From assembly GCA_903882935.1 (NCBI GenBank), contig CAIRZB010000070.1:52273-116272 (forward strand): a stretch of DNA of 64,000 nt. The letters are read 5' to 3'. This DNA comes from an uncultured Parafilimonas sp. Lineage in GTDB: Bacteria; Bacteroidota; Bacteroidia; Chitinophagales; Chitinophagaceae. The translations under genes and the position numbers were made by a program. The notes beneath the pieces were generated by a model. It saw nothing but the letters and a program-made list of their open reading frames with translations, was not told the origin of the DNA and searched no databases. Positions 15,335-23,566 of this stretch are shown here, one piece after another; the stretch's first letter is position 1; each line of letters starts with the position of its first letter.

Positions 15335-15670
15335 CGTTGAACCCCTTTGGGGTTCGGCGGAGAGGGGGTATAAGTTGTCTTGTCCCCGGATTCCATCCGG
15401 GGCTATTAGTAGTTAACCGTTTCAGGGTTGGGTGGCTTCGGGTTAGTCTAAAATGAATGTGTATTTTTTTTCACCCAATCCTGAAGGGATTGATTGCGAA
15501 TAGCTCTTTAGGGGCATATATTTTGTGTCATTTGAGGGCATGTTGGAATATTTCATAATGGTGACTATTCCCGCCAATCCTGAAGGGATTGATTGTGAAT
15601 AATCCCGTGCGAAACGCGGGGAATAAAAACAAAAATGCATTCCAACCCCAAAGGGTTTAACGTTTAAAAC
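15335..15670 (+). repeat. ~340-bp palindrome-rich repeat, right copy beside transposase
   Basis: Direct-repeat partner of 14524-14865, starting CGTTGAACCCC in both. It keeps the same order of hairpins, including CCCCGGATTCCATCCGGGG and two AATCCTGAAGGGATTGATT units. It also keeps an identical block around TTGGAATATTTCATAATGG, which is not itself palindromic. Sequence between hairpins has diverged more than the hairpins, which suggests selection or gene conversion of the hairpins. Confidence 0.8.
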
Positions 15671-15769
15671 TGAATAGACAAATCGCATTGCTCAACACAG
15701 AATAAGGCGTACAAGGGAGTGACACAACTAAAGCTAAAAAGAATTACAAAAGCTGATAAAAAAATAGAG

Positions 15770-16849
15770 ATGTTTAACCTGGATAAACTTACGAGGGAAA
15801 ATATACAAAAACTGGTGCCGTACTCATCCGCAAGGGACGAGTTTAGCGGGGAGGCGAAGGTGTTTTTAGATGCAAATGAGAACAGCCTCGGTTCGCCATT
15901 GCCAAAATGGTACAACCGCTACCCAGACCCCCACCAGCAGCAATTAAAGCAAGTGATAAGCACTATAAAAGGCATTGCGGCGGAACATATTTTTCTAGGC
16001 AACGGCAGCGACGAATGTATTGACCTGTTGTTTAGGTGTTTTTGCGAACCGGGTAAAGACAATGTGGTAATCTGCCCGCCCACCTATGGCATGTACGAGG
16101 TGAGCGCCAATATCAACGATATTGAGGTGCGCCGGGCACCGTTGCTGGACACTTTCCAACTTGATTTGATACATTTGGAAAATCTGGTAGATGCCGACAC
16201 CAAAATAATTTGGCTGTGCTCACCCAATAACCCCACCGGCAATTCGCTCAACCGGCAGGATGTGGAAGCCGTGCTGAACAATTTTAACGGCATCGTGGTT
16301 ATAGACGAAGCGTATGTAAACTTCTCCCGCCAAAAGAGTTTTGGGCAGGAGTTGCCTGACTATGCCAACTTGGTGGTAATGCAAACCTTCAGTAAAGCCT
16401 GGGGCTTGGCGGGGTTGAGGTTGGGCATGGCATTTGCCTCCACCGCTATCATTAATATAATGAACAAGGTAAAGCCGCCCTATAACATAAGCCAAGCCAC
16501 ACAGGAAATAGCCTTACAGGCCTTGGAGAACACCGGTCAGGTAAATGACATGATACGCGAGCTGGTGGATATGCGGGAGGCCCTGGCAGAAGTGCTGGCA
16601 CAGGCACCGGGCGTGGAGACGGTGTACCCTTCCGATGCCAATTTTTTATTAGTAAAAATAAAGGAGGCGCGTAAGGTATATGATTTTCTGCTGGGCAAGG
16701 CCATTGTGGTGCGAGACCGCAGCAAGGTAAAACTTTGTGAAGACTGCCTGCGCATAACCGTTGGCACAGAAAAAGAAAACACGGATTTGATAGAGGCATT
16801 GCAGGAGTGGGTAGAAACGAACGTGCAGGAGAAGGTTGTGGAAAATTAA
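15770..16849 (+). CDS. hisC: Histidinol-phosphate aminotransferase HisC
   Basis: A 359-residue PLP enzyme, imidazole-acetol phosphate + Glu to histidinol phosphate. The start is ATG 15770 (MFNLDKLTRENIQKLVPYSS); an in-frame GTG at 15719 is possible but would add a lysine-rich stretch. Fold-type I features: FLDANENSLG, the binding-site block FLGNGSDECIDLL, CSPNNPTGNSL, VVIDEAYVNFS and the PLP lysine in MQTFSKAWGLAGLRLGMAF. Length and motifs are normal. It follows the transposase unit and is followed, after 23 bases, by a sugar dehydrogenase gene that is not part of histidine synthesis. Confidence 0.97.
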   Translation: MFNLDKLTRENIQKLVPYSSARDEFSGEAKVFLDANENSLGSPLPKWYNRYPDPHQQQLKQVISTIKGIAAEHIFLGNGSDECIDLLFRCFCEPGKDNVVICPPTYGMYEVSANINDIEVRRAPLLDTFQLDLIHLENLVDADTKIIWLCSPNNPTGNSLNRQDVEAVLNNFNGIVVIDEAYVNFSRQKSFGQELPDYANLVVMQTFSKAWGLAGLRLGMAFASTAIINIMNKVKPPYNISQATQEIALQALENTGQVNDMIRELVDMREALAEVLAQAPGVETVYPSDANFLLVKIKEARKVYDFLLGKAIVVRDRSKVKLCEDCLRITVGTEKENTDLIEALQEWVETNVQEKVVEN

Positions 16850-16872
16850 TTTGTATACTAATAATCAATCAT

Positions 16873-18168
16873 ATGAAAAAGACTTTTGTTAATTGCTTTT
16901 TATTGGCTGCCCTTTTAACCGGCGGCATAAACGCAATAGCCAGGGGCACCGACAGCCTTCGGGTTGCCGCAACAGTAAAACCTGATGCAAACAATGCTGG
17001 GCTAACACTACCCCAAGGCTTTGGTGCACTGGTGGTTGCCGAAAATTTAAACGAACCCCGCCATATAGCGGTAACCAAACAAGGGGATGTGTACGTAAAA
17101 TTAGCCAGCCTGCAGGGCGGCAAGGGCATTTTATGGCTGCATGATGCCAATGGTGACGGCAAGGCCGATGAGCAAAAAGGCTTTGGCGGCTTTAAGGGTA
17201 CCGGCATGTATGTGAAGGACGGCTACCTGTACGCATCTTCCGATGAGGAGGTTTTCCGCTATAAATTAGATGCGGGCGATAAAGTGATTAACGGCAATGC
17301 GCCAGAGAAAATTGTAACGGGCCTGCTGAGCCGACATGAGCACGAGGCAAAGGCCATTACCTTGGACAACAGCGGCAACATTTACGTAAACATAGGCGCT
17401 TACAGCAATGCCTGCCAGGTAAAAGACAGAACAAAAGGCAGCCCAGGCATGAAACCCTGCCCAATATTGGATTCTGCCGGTGGCATTTGGCAGTTTAAGG
17501 CCAACCAGCCCAACCAAACGTATGGTACTGGCGTGCGTTATGCAACTGGCTTACGCAACGTGGTGGGCATAAACTGGAACAGCGATGCCAACAGCCTTTT
17601 TGTAATGCAACACGGCAGAGACCAGTTGCACGATTTGTTCCCCACCATGTTTGATGCAAAACAGAGTGCCGAACTGCCTGCGGAGTGTATGTTTCAAGTG
17701 CAAAAAGGCACCAACTGCGGATGGCCGTATGTATATTACGACCAATTGCAACACAAAAAAATACTCGCCCCCGAGTTTGGCGGCGACGGTAAAAAAACGG
17801 CCGGTGAAGATGCCGTTGACCCGGTAGTTGCCTTTCCCGGCCATTTGGCACCCAACGGGTTGCTGTTTTATACGGGCAGCCAATTTCCGGAAAAATATAA
17901 GAACGGTGCTTTCATCGCTTTCCATGGCTCATGGAACCGGGCCCCAGAGCCGCAAAAAGGCTTTTTTGTGGCTTTTGTGCCTTTTAAAAACGGTAAGCCA
18001 AGCGGTGATTGGGAAATTTTTGCCGATGGTTTTGCAGGTGGCACCAACCTTTCCTCGCCCGGCGATGCAAAACACCGCCCCTGCGGGTTGGCCCAAGGCC
18101 CCGACGGATCCCTGTACGTTAGCGACGACCAAGGCGGCACTATTTTTAGAATTGTATACGGCAAATAA
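16873..18168 (+). CDS. Secreted sorbosone/glucose-type (PQQ) dehydrogenase
   Basis: A 431-residue protein from ATG 16873 with signal peptide MKKTFVNCFLLAALLTGGINAIA. The body is a six-bladed beta-propeller of the soluble sugar dehydrogenase family: LNEPRHIAVTKQGDVYVKL, YATGLRNVVGINWN, FVMQHGRDQLHDLFP, FHGSWNRAPEPQKGF and GPDGSLYVSDDQGG. Such enzymes oxidise aldoses or related carbonyls, often with PQQ. The adjacent downstream gene (7 bases away) encodes an exported cytochrome c, a natural electron acceptor. The pair interrupts the his genes. Cofactor and substrate are inferred from the family. Confidence 0.88.
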   Translation: MKKTFVNCFLLAALLTGGINAIARGTDSLRVAATVKPDANNAGLTLPQGFGALVVAENLNEPRHIAVTKQGDVYVKLASLQGGKGILWLHDANGDGKADEQKGFGGFKGTGMYVKDGYLYASSDEEVFRYKLDAGDKVINGNAPEKIVTGLLSRHEHEAKAITLDNSGNIYVNIGAYSNACQVKDRTKGSPGMKPCPILDSAGGIWQFKANQPNQTYGTGVRYATGLRNVVGINWNSDANSLFVMQHGRDQLHDLFPTMFDAKQSAELPAECMFQVQKGTNCGWPYVYYDQLQHKKILAPEFGGDGKKTAGEDAVDPVVAFPGHLAPNGLLFYTGSQFPEKYKNGAFIAFHGSWNRAPEPQKGFFVAFVPFKNGKPSGDWEIFADGFAGGTNLSSPGDAKHRPCGLAQGPDGSLYVSDDQGGTIFRIVYGK

Positions 18169-18174
18169 AACTGC

Positions 18175-18594
18175 ATGAAGAAAATAATAATAACCACGGC
18201 GGCATTTTGCTGCCTTAGCCTTTACCTAATAGCCCGGCAAACCCAAACGCCCGAAGTACAGGAAAGCATTGCCCGGGGCGAAAAAGTATACACCCTGTAC
18301 TGCCTTAGCTGCCACCAAAAAAGCGGCAACGGCGTGCCCCATATGAACCCGCCGTTGGTAAAAACCAGCTATGTAACCGGCGATATTAAAAAGCTGGTAA
18401 CCTGGGTATTGAAAGGGTCTACCGAAAATGTGGAGATTGACGGCAAAAGCTACAGCAACAATATGCCTGCCCAAAATTACCTGAAAGATGACCAAATAGC
18501 TGATGTGCTTACATATGTGCGCAACAGTTTTGGCAACGCGTCCTCGGCTGTAACAGCCGCCGAGGTAAAGGCCATAAGGGCAAAGGCAAAATAA
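18175..18594 (+). CDS. Exported monohaem cytochrome c
   Basis: A 139-residue protein with signal peptide MKKIIITTAAFCCLSLYLIA. A haem c site CLSCH lies at residues 43-47 (EKVYTLYCLSCHQKSGNG), with the likely axial Met97 in NNMPAQNYLKDDQIADVLTYVR, the usual class I arrangement. It follows the sugar dehydrogenase by seven bases and probably accepts its electrons in the periplasm (inference). The ending is a short Lys/Ala helix. Downstream is a dead DUF2442 copy. Confidence 0.93.
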   Translation: MKKIIITTAAFCCLSLYLIARQTQTPEVQESIARGEKVYTLYCLSCHQKSGNGVPHMNPPLVKTSYVTGDIKKLVTWVLKGSTENVEIDGKSYSNNMPAQNYLKDDQIADVLTYVRNSFGNASSAVTAAEVKAIRAKAK

Positions 18595-18641
18595 TCAAGA
18601 CTGTTTTTTTACATTCTAATTAAAGGGATGTAAATTTGGCC

Positions 18642-18934
18642 GTGAAAATAAAGGTGGTAAAAGTACAATCCTTGGGAAAGTACAAGATACACGCCGTTTT
18701 TAATGACGGTGCAGAGGGTGAGTTGATGTAAGCGATCTCGCTGGGAAAGGCGTTTTTCAGATATGGGATGCCCCCGGCTATTTTGACAGGGTATTTATTA
18801 ACAATGAAAACAAGGCTATAGCTTAGGATGAAGAAATAGAGATAGATACACTTAATAGTTACCTACATATAAAGAATATTAGCTTTGGTGAATATCGGTG
18901 GCCATATAGGCAAAATAAGCTCAGTTTAAGTTGA
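18642..18934 (+). pseudogene. Dead DUF2442 gene (frameshift plus nonsense)
   Basis: From GTG 18642 the reading gives VKIKVVKVQSLGKYKIHAVF and NDGAEGEL, then reaches a premature TGT-AAG region. Shifting by one base near 18724 restores DVSDLAGKGVFQIWDAPGYF and DRVFINNENKAIA, which is interrupted by a TAG where the intact neighbour has Trp (ITWPDEIDIDTLN versus IA*DEEIEIDTLN). So there is one lost base and one Trp-to-amber change. It parallels the intact DUF2442 gene at 18947 through most of its length, so this is a decayed tandem duplicate. Confidence 0.8.
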
Positions 18935-18946
18935 CAAACTATCAGA

Positions 18947-19234
18947 ATGATTAGCATAGCATCAGTAAAAGCTATAAAAAAATATTCCATCTTTATAGTG
19001 TTTAACGATGGAACGCAGGGGGTGCTTGATTTAAGCACCCATGCCGGCAGGGGCGTTTTTAAAAGCTGGGAAGAGAATGATAATTTTTATAAAGTATTCG
19101 TTAGTGAAGAATCGGGTGCTATTACCTGGCCCGATGAAATTGATATAGATACGTTAAACGCTTATTTTATTATTAATAAAATAAGCCCGGAGGAGTACCG
19201 TAAATCCCAAAATACGTATGCCGAGTATATGTAG
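18947..19234 (+). CDS. DUF2442 domain protein
   Basis: A 95-residue protein with the DUF2442 pattern: VKAIKKYSIFIVFNDGTQGVLDLS, then FKSWEENDNFYKVFVSEESGAITWPDEIDIDT and ISPEEY. The partner DUF4160 gene starts 17 bases before its end, so the two are translationally coupled. DUF2442/DUF4160 pairs are widespread and are often listed as putative toxin-antitoxin modules. In this arrangement DUF2442 would be the DNA-binding or antitoxin side, but I know of no firm proof. A degraded copy precedes it directly. Confidence 0.88.
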   Translation: MISIASVKAIKKYSIFIVFNDGTQGVLDLSTHAGRGVFKSWEENDNFYKVFVSEESGAITWPDEIDIDTLNAYFIINKISPEEYRKSQNTYAEYM

Positions 19235-19478
19235 TTTTTATGGAATAACTATATGTATTTATTGGAACGACCATAACCCGCCTCATTTTCATGCAAAATA
19301 TGCTGGCCAAGAAATACTTATCATTATAAAAGATTTGTCTATTTACTCAGGATTTTTACCTTCATGCGCTTTGGGCTTGGTGCTTGATTGGGCTTCCGAA
19401 CACCAACTAGAGTTAATGGAAAACTGGGATTTGGCCCAAAGTGATTTGAAACTTAAAAAAATAGAACCATTAAAGTAA
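19218..19478 (+). CDS. DUF4160 domain protein
   Basis: An 86-residue protein with the DUF4160 signature: SFYGITICIYWNDHNPPHFHAKYAGQE near the start and ALGLVLDWASEHQLELMENW later. The HNPPHFHAKY block carries three His. It overlaps the DUF2442 gene by 17 bases. Its TAA stop overlaps the hisB ATG by one base (TAATG at 19476-19480), so it is locked into the his transcript and into hisB translation. A putative toxin partner of DUF2442, not proven. Confidence 0.9.
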   Translation: MPSICSFYGITICIYWNDHNPPHFHAKYAGQEILIIIKDLSIYSGFLPSCALGLVLDWASEHQLELMENWDLAQSDLKLKKIEPLK

Positions 19479-20674
19479 TGTCTTTACAACCTATTACAAT
19501 TATCAACCCGTTGCCATTAGATGACGGACGTACAAATAAGCGCATTTTGTTTATTGACCGCGACGGAACACTGATAAAAGAGGTACCACCCACATACCAG
19601 GTAGACGGCTTTGATAAAATAGAGTTTTACCCCCACGTGTTTACTTATATGGCGAAGATTGCCGCCGAATTGGATTATGAGCTGGTAATGGTAAGCAACC
19701 AAGATGGGTTGGGTACAGATGGATTTCCTGATGAGGCGTTTTGGGAAGTGCAAAATTTTATAGATAAGGCCTTTGAAAACGAAGGCGTGTTTTTTGCGGC
19801 AGGCTATTTTGACCGCACTTTTCCGCATGACAATGCGCCAACCCGCAAGCCACAAATAGGCATGCTTACGCAATACTTAAATAACCCCAAGTACGATATT
19901 GCCAACAGCTTTGTAATTGGTGACCGCATTACCGATGTACAGCTTGCCAAAAACTTGGGTTGCAAGGCTATTTGGATAAACAACGACCCAAACCTTGGTG
20001 CAGGCGAAATAAAAGACACTGTTGCTGCATTGCACCAAACCCTTGCGTTGGAAACAACTGGGTGGAAAACTATTTACGAGTTTTTAAAGCTGGGTTTGCG
20101 TACCGTTACGCACGAGCGCAATACCAGCGAAACCAAGATACAGATTGAGCTTAACCTTGACGGCAGCGGCAAGGCCAACATACATACCGGCCTTGGTTTT
20201 TTTGACCACATGCTCGACCAAATTGCCCGCCATGGAAAAATGGACTTAACCATCCATACCCAAGGCGACTTGCATATTGACGAACACCATACCATTGAGG
20301 ATACCGGTATTGCCTTGGGCGAGGCTTTTGCCAAAGGATTGGCTGACAAGCGCGGCTTGGAACGGTATGGCTTTGCCTTGCCTATGGATGAAGCTGAGGC
20401 TAAAGTGCTGGTTGACTTTGGCGGCCGTAACTGGATAGTTTGGAACGCTGAATTTAAGCGGGAAAAAGTAGGCGAGATGCCCACTGAAATGTTTTTCCAT
20501 TTTTTTAAATCGTTCAGCGACGCAGCCAAATGCAACCTTAATATTGAATGCCATGGCGAAAATGAACACCATAAAATAGAAGCCATTTTTAAAGCATTTG
20601 CAAAAGCTATTAAAATGGCTGTAAAACGCGACTCGTTAAGCAATTACCTGCCCAGCACAAAAGGGGTATTGTAG
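19478..20674 (+). CDS. hisB: Bifunctional histidinol-phosphatase / imidazoleglycerol-phosphate dehydratase HisB
   Basis: A 398-residue fusion of two histidine steps. The N-terminal HAD phosphatase (residues ~20-190) has the nucleophile motif FIDRDGTL (Asp27, Asp29), MVSNQDGLGT and VIGDRITDVQLA. The C-terminal dehydratase (~205-398) has ERNTSETKIQIELNLDGSG, FFDHMLDQIARHG, DLHIDEHHTIEDTGIALGEA and CHGENEHHKIEAIFKAFAKA. Both His-rich manganese sites are intact. It has about 18 extra residues before the phosphatase compared with typical HisB. The start overlaps the DUF4160 stop (TAATG). It is the last his gene here; hisHAFI must lie elsewhere. Confidence 0.97.
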   Translation: MSLQPITIINPLPLDDGRTNKRILFIDRDGTLIKEVPPTYQVDGFDKIEFYPHVFTYMAKIAAELDYELVMVSNQDGLGTDGFPDEAFWEVQNFIDKAFENEGVFFAAGYFDRTFPHDNAPTRKPQIGMLTQYLNNPKYDIANSFVIGDRITDVQLAKNLGCKAIWINNDPNLGAGEIKDTVAALHQTLALETTGWKTIYEFLKLGLRTVTHERNTSETKIQIELNLDGSGKANIHTGLGFFDHMLDQIARHGKMDLTIHTQGDLHIDEHHTIEDTGIALGEAFAKGLADKRGLERYGFALPMDEAEAKVLVDFGGRNWIVWNAEFKREKVGEMPTEMFFHFFKSFSDAAKCNLNIECHGENEHHKIEAIFKAFAKAIKMAVKRDSLSNYLPSTKGVL

Positions 20675-20682
20675 GGTGTTTA

Positions 20683-20790
20683 GTTGGGGAGTCGGGAAGT
20701 TGGGGAGTCGGGAAGTCGGGGAGTCGGAGAGTTAGGGAGTCGGGAAGTCGGGAAGTCGGAAAGTCGGAAAGTTGGGGGAGTTGGAAAGAC
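20683..20790. repeat. Imperfect tandem GGGAAGTC/GGGGAGTC repeat
   Basis: About 100 bases made of 8-base words such as GGGAAGTC, GGGGAGTC and GGAAAGTC in tandem, directly after hisB. It is purine-rich on the plus strand. It has no coding potential and no clear terminator structure. Low-complexity repeats of this kind are common between genes in some Bacteroidota. Confidence 0.75.
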
Positions 20791-20886
20791 ATTGGGGCAT
20801 AGGGCAATAAATTTTGGGAAATATTGTACCTCACGTCATGTATAAAAGAACACTGCATTGCATAATAACCAAGTAGGGGGATAGAG

Positions 20887-21984
20887 ATGGGATTTTGGAA
20901 GAAAATATTTGGCAGGAGGGAGGGGGCAACGAAATCGTACCGCGATTTTTGGAATTGGTTCCAAAAACATGAACGGTTGTTTTTCAATGTTGTCAAAACC
21001 AAAGATAATATCGAGGATGCTTTTTTTGACAAAGTATCCCCTAAGCTGGCTGAATTGAAAGACGGCTTTTTTATGGTTACCGGCATGTTTGACAAAGAAA
21101 CCGCAGAGTTGGTTTTTACCGCCGACGGTGCCATTGCCAATTTTGTTTTTATTGAAGAATTGGTGGCCGCCGCGCCGGCAATAAAGGGTTGGAAATTTAC
21201 CGCGCTTAAGCCCGCTTTAGACATTAAGGACATCTTAATTAACATGGCTGGGTTTACCTACACTAAAGACAACCTATACTTTTGTTACGAAGAGCAGCCT
21301 AGTTTGCCAGACGAGATTGACATTACCATTGTGTACGACGATTTTAGCGAGGAACACAAAACGGCGATTACCAACGGCGTATTTATTTTTTTAGACAACT
21401 TTATCGGTGAGTTGAATTTTGCCGGTACAATTGATAATATAACCGTTACTGGAGTTGCCAATGCACCGGGGGAATTGATAAAAATAGAAAAGTTAAAAGA
21501 TTTTTTAACATGGCGGGAGAAGGAATTTGTTGAAAAGTATGAGGGCGTTCGGCACGATACGGAGCATGACAATTACTCCATGCTGGAAGCAAAGCTGGAA
21601 AGCGGCCGCGGCTTGGTGGCGATGATTAATACCGACTTGCTGGAATGGGACGGCAAAGCATCGCACCCATGGATACTGAATATTGAAATGAAGTACAATG
21701 GGGAGAACAACAACGGCATGCCCGATGACGATACCTATAAACTGATGGGGGCGATAGAATACGAAATGCTGTTGGCTTTGAAAGACTATGAAGGCAATTT
21801 AAACATAGGTAGGCAAACCGCCGACGGCTTACGCGAAGTGTATTTTGCCTGCAAAGATTTTAGAAAACCTTCAAAAGTGCTGCACAAAATTCAAACCCAG
21901 TATGCCGATAAAATTGAGATAACCTACGAAATTTATAAAGATAAATACTGGCAGTCGTTTGAAAGGTTTAGGGCGGATGAATGA
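20887..21984 (+). CDS. DUF695 domain protein
   Basis: A 365-residue cytoplasmic protein, MGFWKKIFGRREGATKSYRDFWNWFQKHERLFFNVV at its start, with no signal peptide. The N-terminal ~140 residues resemble the common WxWFxxxxxxF domain of uncharacterised Bacteroidota proteins. The C-terminal ~130 residues (WILNIEMKYNGENNNGMPDD, YFACKDFRKPSKVLHKIQ, KDKYWQSFERF) match the DUF695 family as I know it. Function unknown. It converges on a DUF4304 gene. Confidence 0.75.
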   Translation: MGFWKKIFGRREGATKSYRDFWNWFQKHERLFFNVVKTKDNIEDAFFDKVSPKLAELKDGFFMVTGMFDKETAELVFTADGAIANFVFIEELVAAAPAIKGWKFTALKPALDIKDILINMAGFTYTKDNLYFCYEEQPSLPDEIDITIVYDDFSEEHKTAITNGVFIFLDNFIGELNFAGTIDNITVTGVANAPGELIKIEKLKDFLTWREKEFVEKYEGVRHDTEHDNYSMLEAKLESGRGLVAMINTDLLEWDGKASHPWILNIEMKYNGENNNGMPDDDTYKLMGAIEYEMLLALKDYEGNLNIGRQTADGLREVYFACKDFRKPSKVLHKIQTQYADKIEITYEIYKDKYWQSFERFRADE

Positions 21985-22039
21985 CTTTGAATTTTTAAAA
22001 TCTGCAACAAATGGACCTATGTTTTCGGTTACAGTAATT

Positions 22040-22690
22040 TTAGTCTGTTTGCAAAATTACTCCCATTGACGTTGCAATATCAGCAACATAATTTTTGTGG
22101 CCAAGGTTACTGCCTTGGCGGTCATAGTAATCTTGCAATTGCAGTACTCCCTTTTCTTTTTCCAGAAAAAAGGTTATTAAAGCAAGATCGAAATCCGCTC
22201 TAAGTGCCAATTCGGTTGTAAAATTTTCGCATATTTTTTTTCTCGAGTCAAACATGTTTAGCCATGGCAGCCCCTTTTTTTTAAGGCCTTTAATTATATC
22301 GCTTGCAGTTTTTTCTGACTTTTTAGTAATATCCCACCAATGGTCTTTTGAGTATAATAAGCTGGCCAGACGTATGCGTATTGTACAATCATACTCTTTC
22401 CAAATTGATTTTATGGGTGCTTTCGGAGAAGTTAGTTTTTGAATTTCATCAACCCCTATACCAAGGTTTACAGTAAATTGTCCGTATTTGCTTTCCCTAA
22501 AACCTGGTATTGTATAATTCTCTCCCACTGGGAATAACCCGCTTTGCAAATTAATTACCTGTATGATTCCTTTTTCAGTTTCGCGGTTAAAGGTTCTGCC
22601 ATTTTTCCTAAAGCCTTCGGTTTTTAAAAAAATTGCAATCGGCTGTTCTATCTGATCGAGTAGAAGCTTTACACTTTGAGAGGCTGCCAT
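22040..22690 (-). CDS. DUF4304 domain protein
   Basis: A 216-residue cytoplasmic protein from ATG 22690 (MAASQSVKLLLDQIEQPIA); an earlier in-frame ATG at 22744 adds 18 residues. The N-terminal pattern LKTEGFRKNGRTFNRETEKGIIQVINLQSG is typical of DUF4304, a family found in many immunity-like and stress contexts without known function. The C-terminal helical part (LRADFDLALITFFLEKEKG) may be a separate small domain. It is followed upstream by a broken membrane-PH gene on the same strand. Confidence 0.8.
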   Translation of the reverse strand: MAASQSVKLLLDQIEQPIAIFLKTEGFRKNGRTFNRETEKGIIQVINLQSGLFPVGENYTIPGFRESKYGQFTVNLGIGVDEIQKLTSPKAPIKSIWKEYDCTIRIRLASLLYSKDHWWDITKKSEKTASDIIKGLKKKGLPWLNMFDSRKKICENFTTELALRADFDLALITFFLEKEKGVLQLQDYYDRQGSNLGHKNYVADIATSMGVILQTD

Positions 22691-22807
22691 ATGATTGTTT
22701 TTGTACAAAATGGGATTGCATATCAATTTAAACAAATGCCGCACAATATCGTGTTACCAATTCAGTTTTTCCTCACCATCTCTAACATGTCGTCCCTAAG
22801 TCGGACC

Positions 22808-23349
22808 TCAATAAAAATTAAGATAGTTTTGATTTATATCTTCTTTGCTAATCTTATTCATAAACCTTCTTTTCGTTGTGGTCTCCTTGCCTTTAAATAC
22901 CGCACATAGGTCAAATTGCGATGCAAGAAAGCTTGTTACAATAAAAGTATTTCCATTCAGCAAATTTATTCGAAGATAGCCCGGAAGCAGTGATTTTACC
23001 TTCCATGAATCGTAAACTTCTATGCTTTTAATATCAGCATTTTTGATACAATACGTTTTTTGGTTACAGGTTATGTGCAATTGTCTGTTTTTTTTGTCCA
23101 ACAGTCGCGTTTTTCCCTTGTCAACCTTTTCATATTGTGTTCTGTACCTAATAGTCATAAGCAACAGGCTGGGCCAATTGCACATAAAACTGCGATGATA
23201 TTGGTTGGTATAAACCCCAATAGGTTAATAGTTTTTGGAGAATATATATGCACCACGATAAAAAGTATTCCAAAATAGCCCAGAATGGCTGCTATTAAAT
23301 AAAATAGGGAGTCTTTAGGCTTTTTATAGTTGAATGTAGTATGCGGCAT
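22808..23349 (-). pseudogene. Two-TM plus PH-like domain gene split by a one-base frameshift
   Basis: The first frame, from ATG 23349 (MPHTTFNYKKPKDSLFYLIA), has two membrane segments and runs to GPACCL. The second frame, overlapping by about 30 bases, continues as LLLMTIRYRTQYEKVDKGKT and then a PH-like beta-rich part (CIKNADIKSIEVYDSWKVKS). Adding one C in GGCCCAGCC|TGTTG (near 23170) joins them into one ~180-residue protein of the membrane-plus-PH type. So it is either a frameshift mutation or a sequencing error. Both halves keep normal coding bias, which suggests the event is recent. Function unknown. Confidence 0.7.
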
Positions 23350-23437
23350 TTGCAACCACTTTCTAAAAAATATACCGCACACTTTTTGCTGCGCATACAA
23401 TTAGCGCAAACCAATTTTCATGTGATTATGTTTGTAC

Positions 23438-23479
23438 CAAAAGGGGCTACCTGTATAGGGTAACAGGCAGCCCCTTTGG
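23438..23479 (-). terminator. Hairpin terminator after the oxidase-MORN operon
   Basis: A long interrupted stem: AAAGGGGCT and CCTGT (23440-23454) pair with ACAGG and AGCCCCTTT (23463-23477), with a single A-C mismatch. It lies 90 bases downstream of the MORN gene stop and before the next minus-strand gene. Confidence 0.6.
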
Positions 23480-23566
23480 CGCATTTTACAATTCCATCGC
23501 TCGTTTTACATAATACAAATGCCTAGGGCACATGCGTGGGATAATGACCTCGCCACTTGGGCCTAC

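Larger units (their letters stand above)
14524..15670 (+). mobile_element. REP-transposase unit inserted in the his operon
   Basis: The transposase gene (14878-15324) together with its two directly repeated hairpin-rich flanks (14524-14865 and 15335-15670). The whole 1.15-kb block separates hisD from hisC. No short target-site duplication could be identified by eye, so the exact mobile unit is uncertain. Confidence 0.65.
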
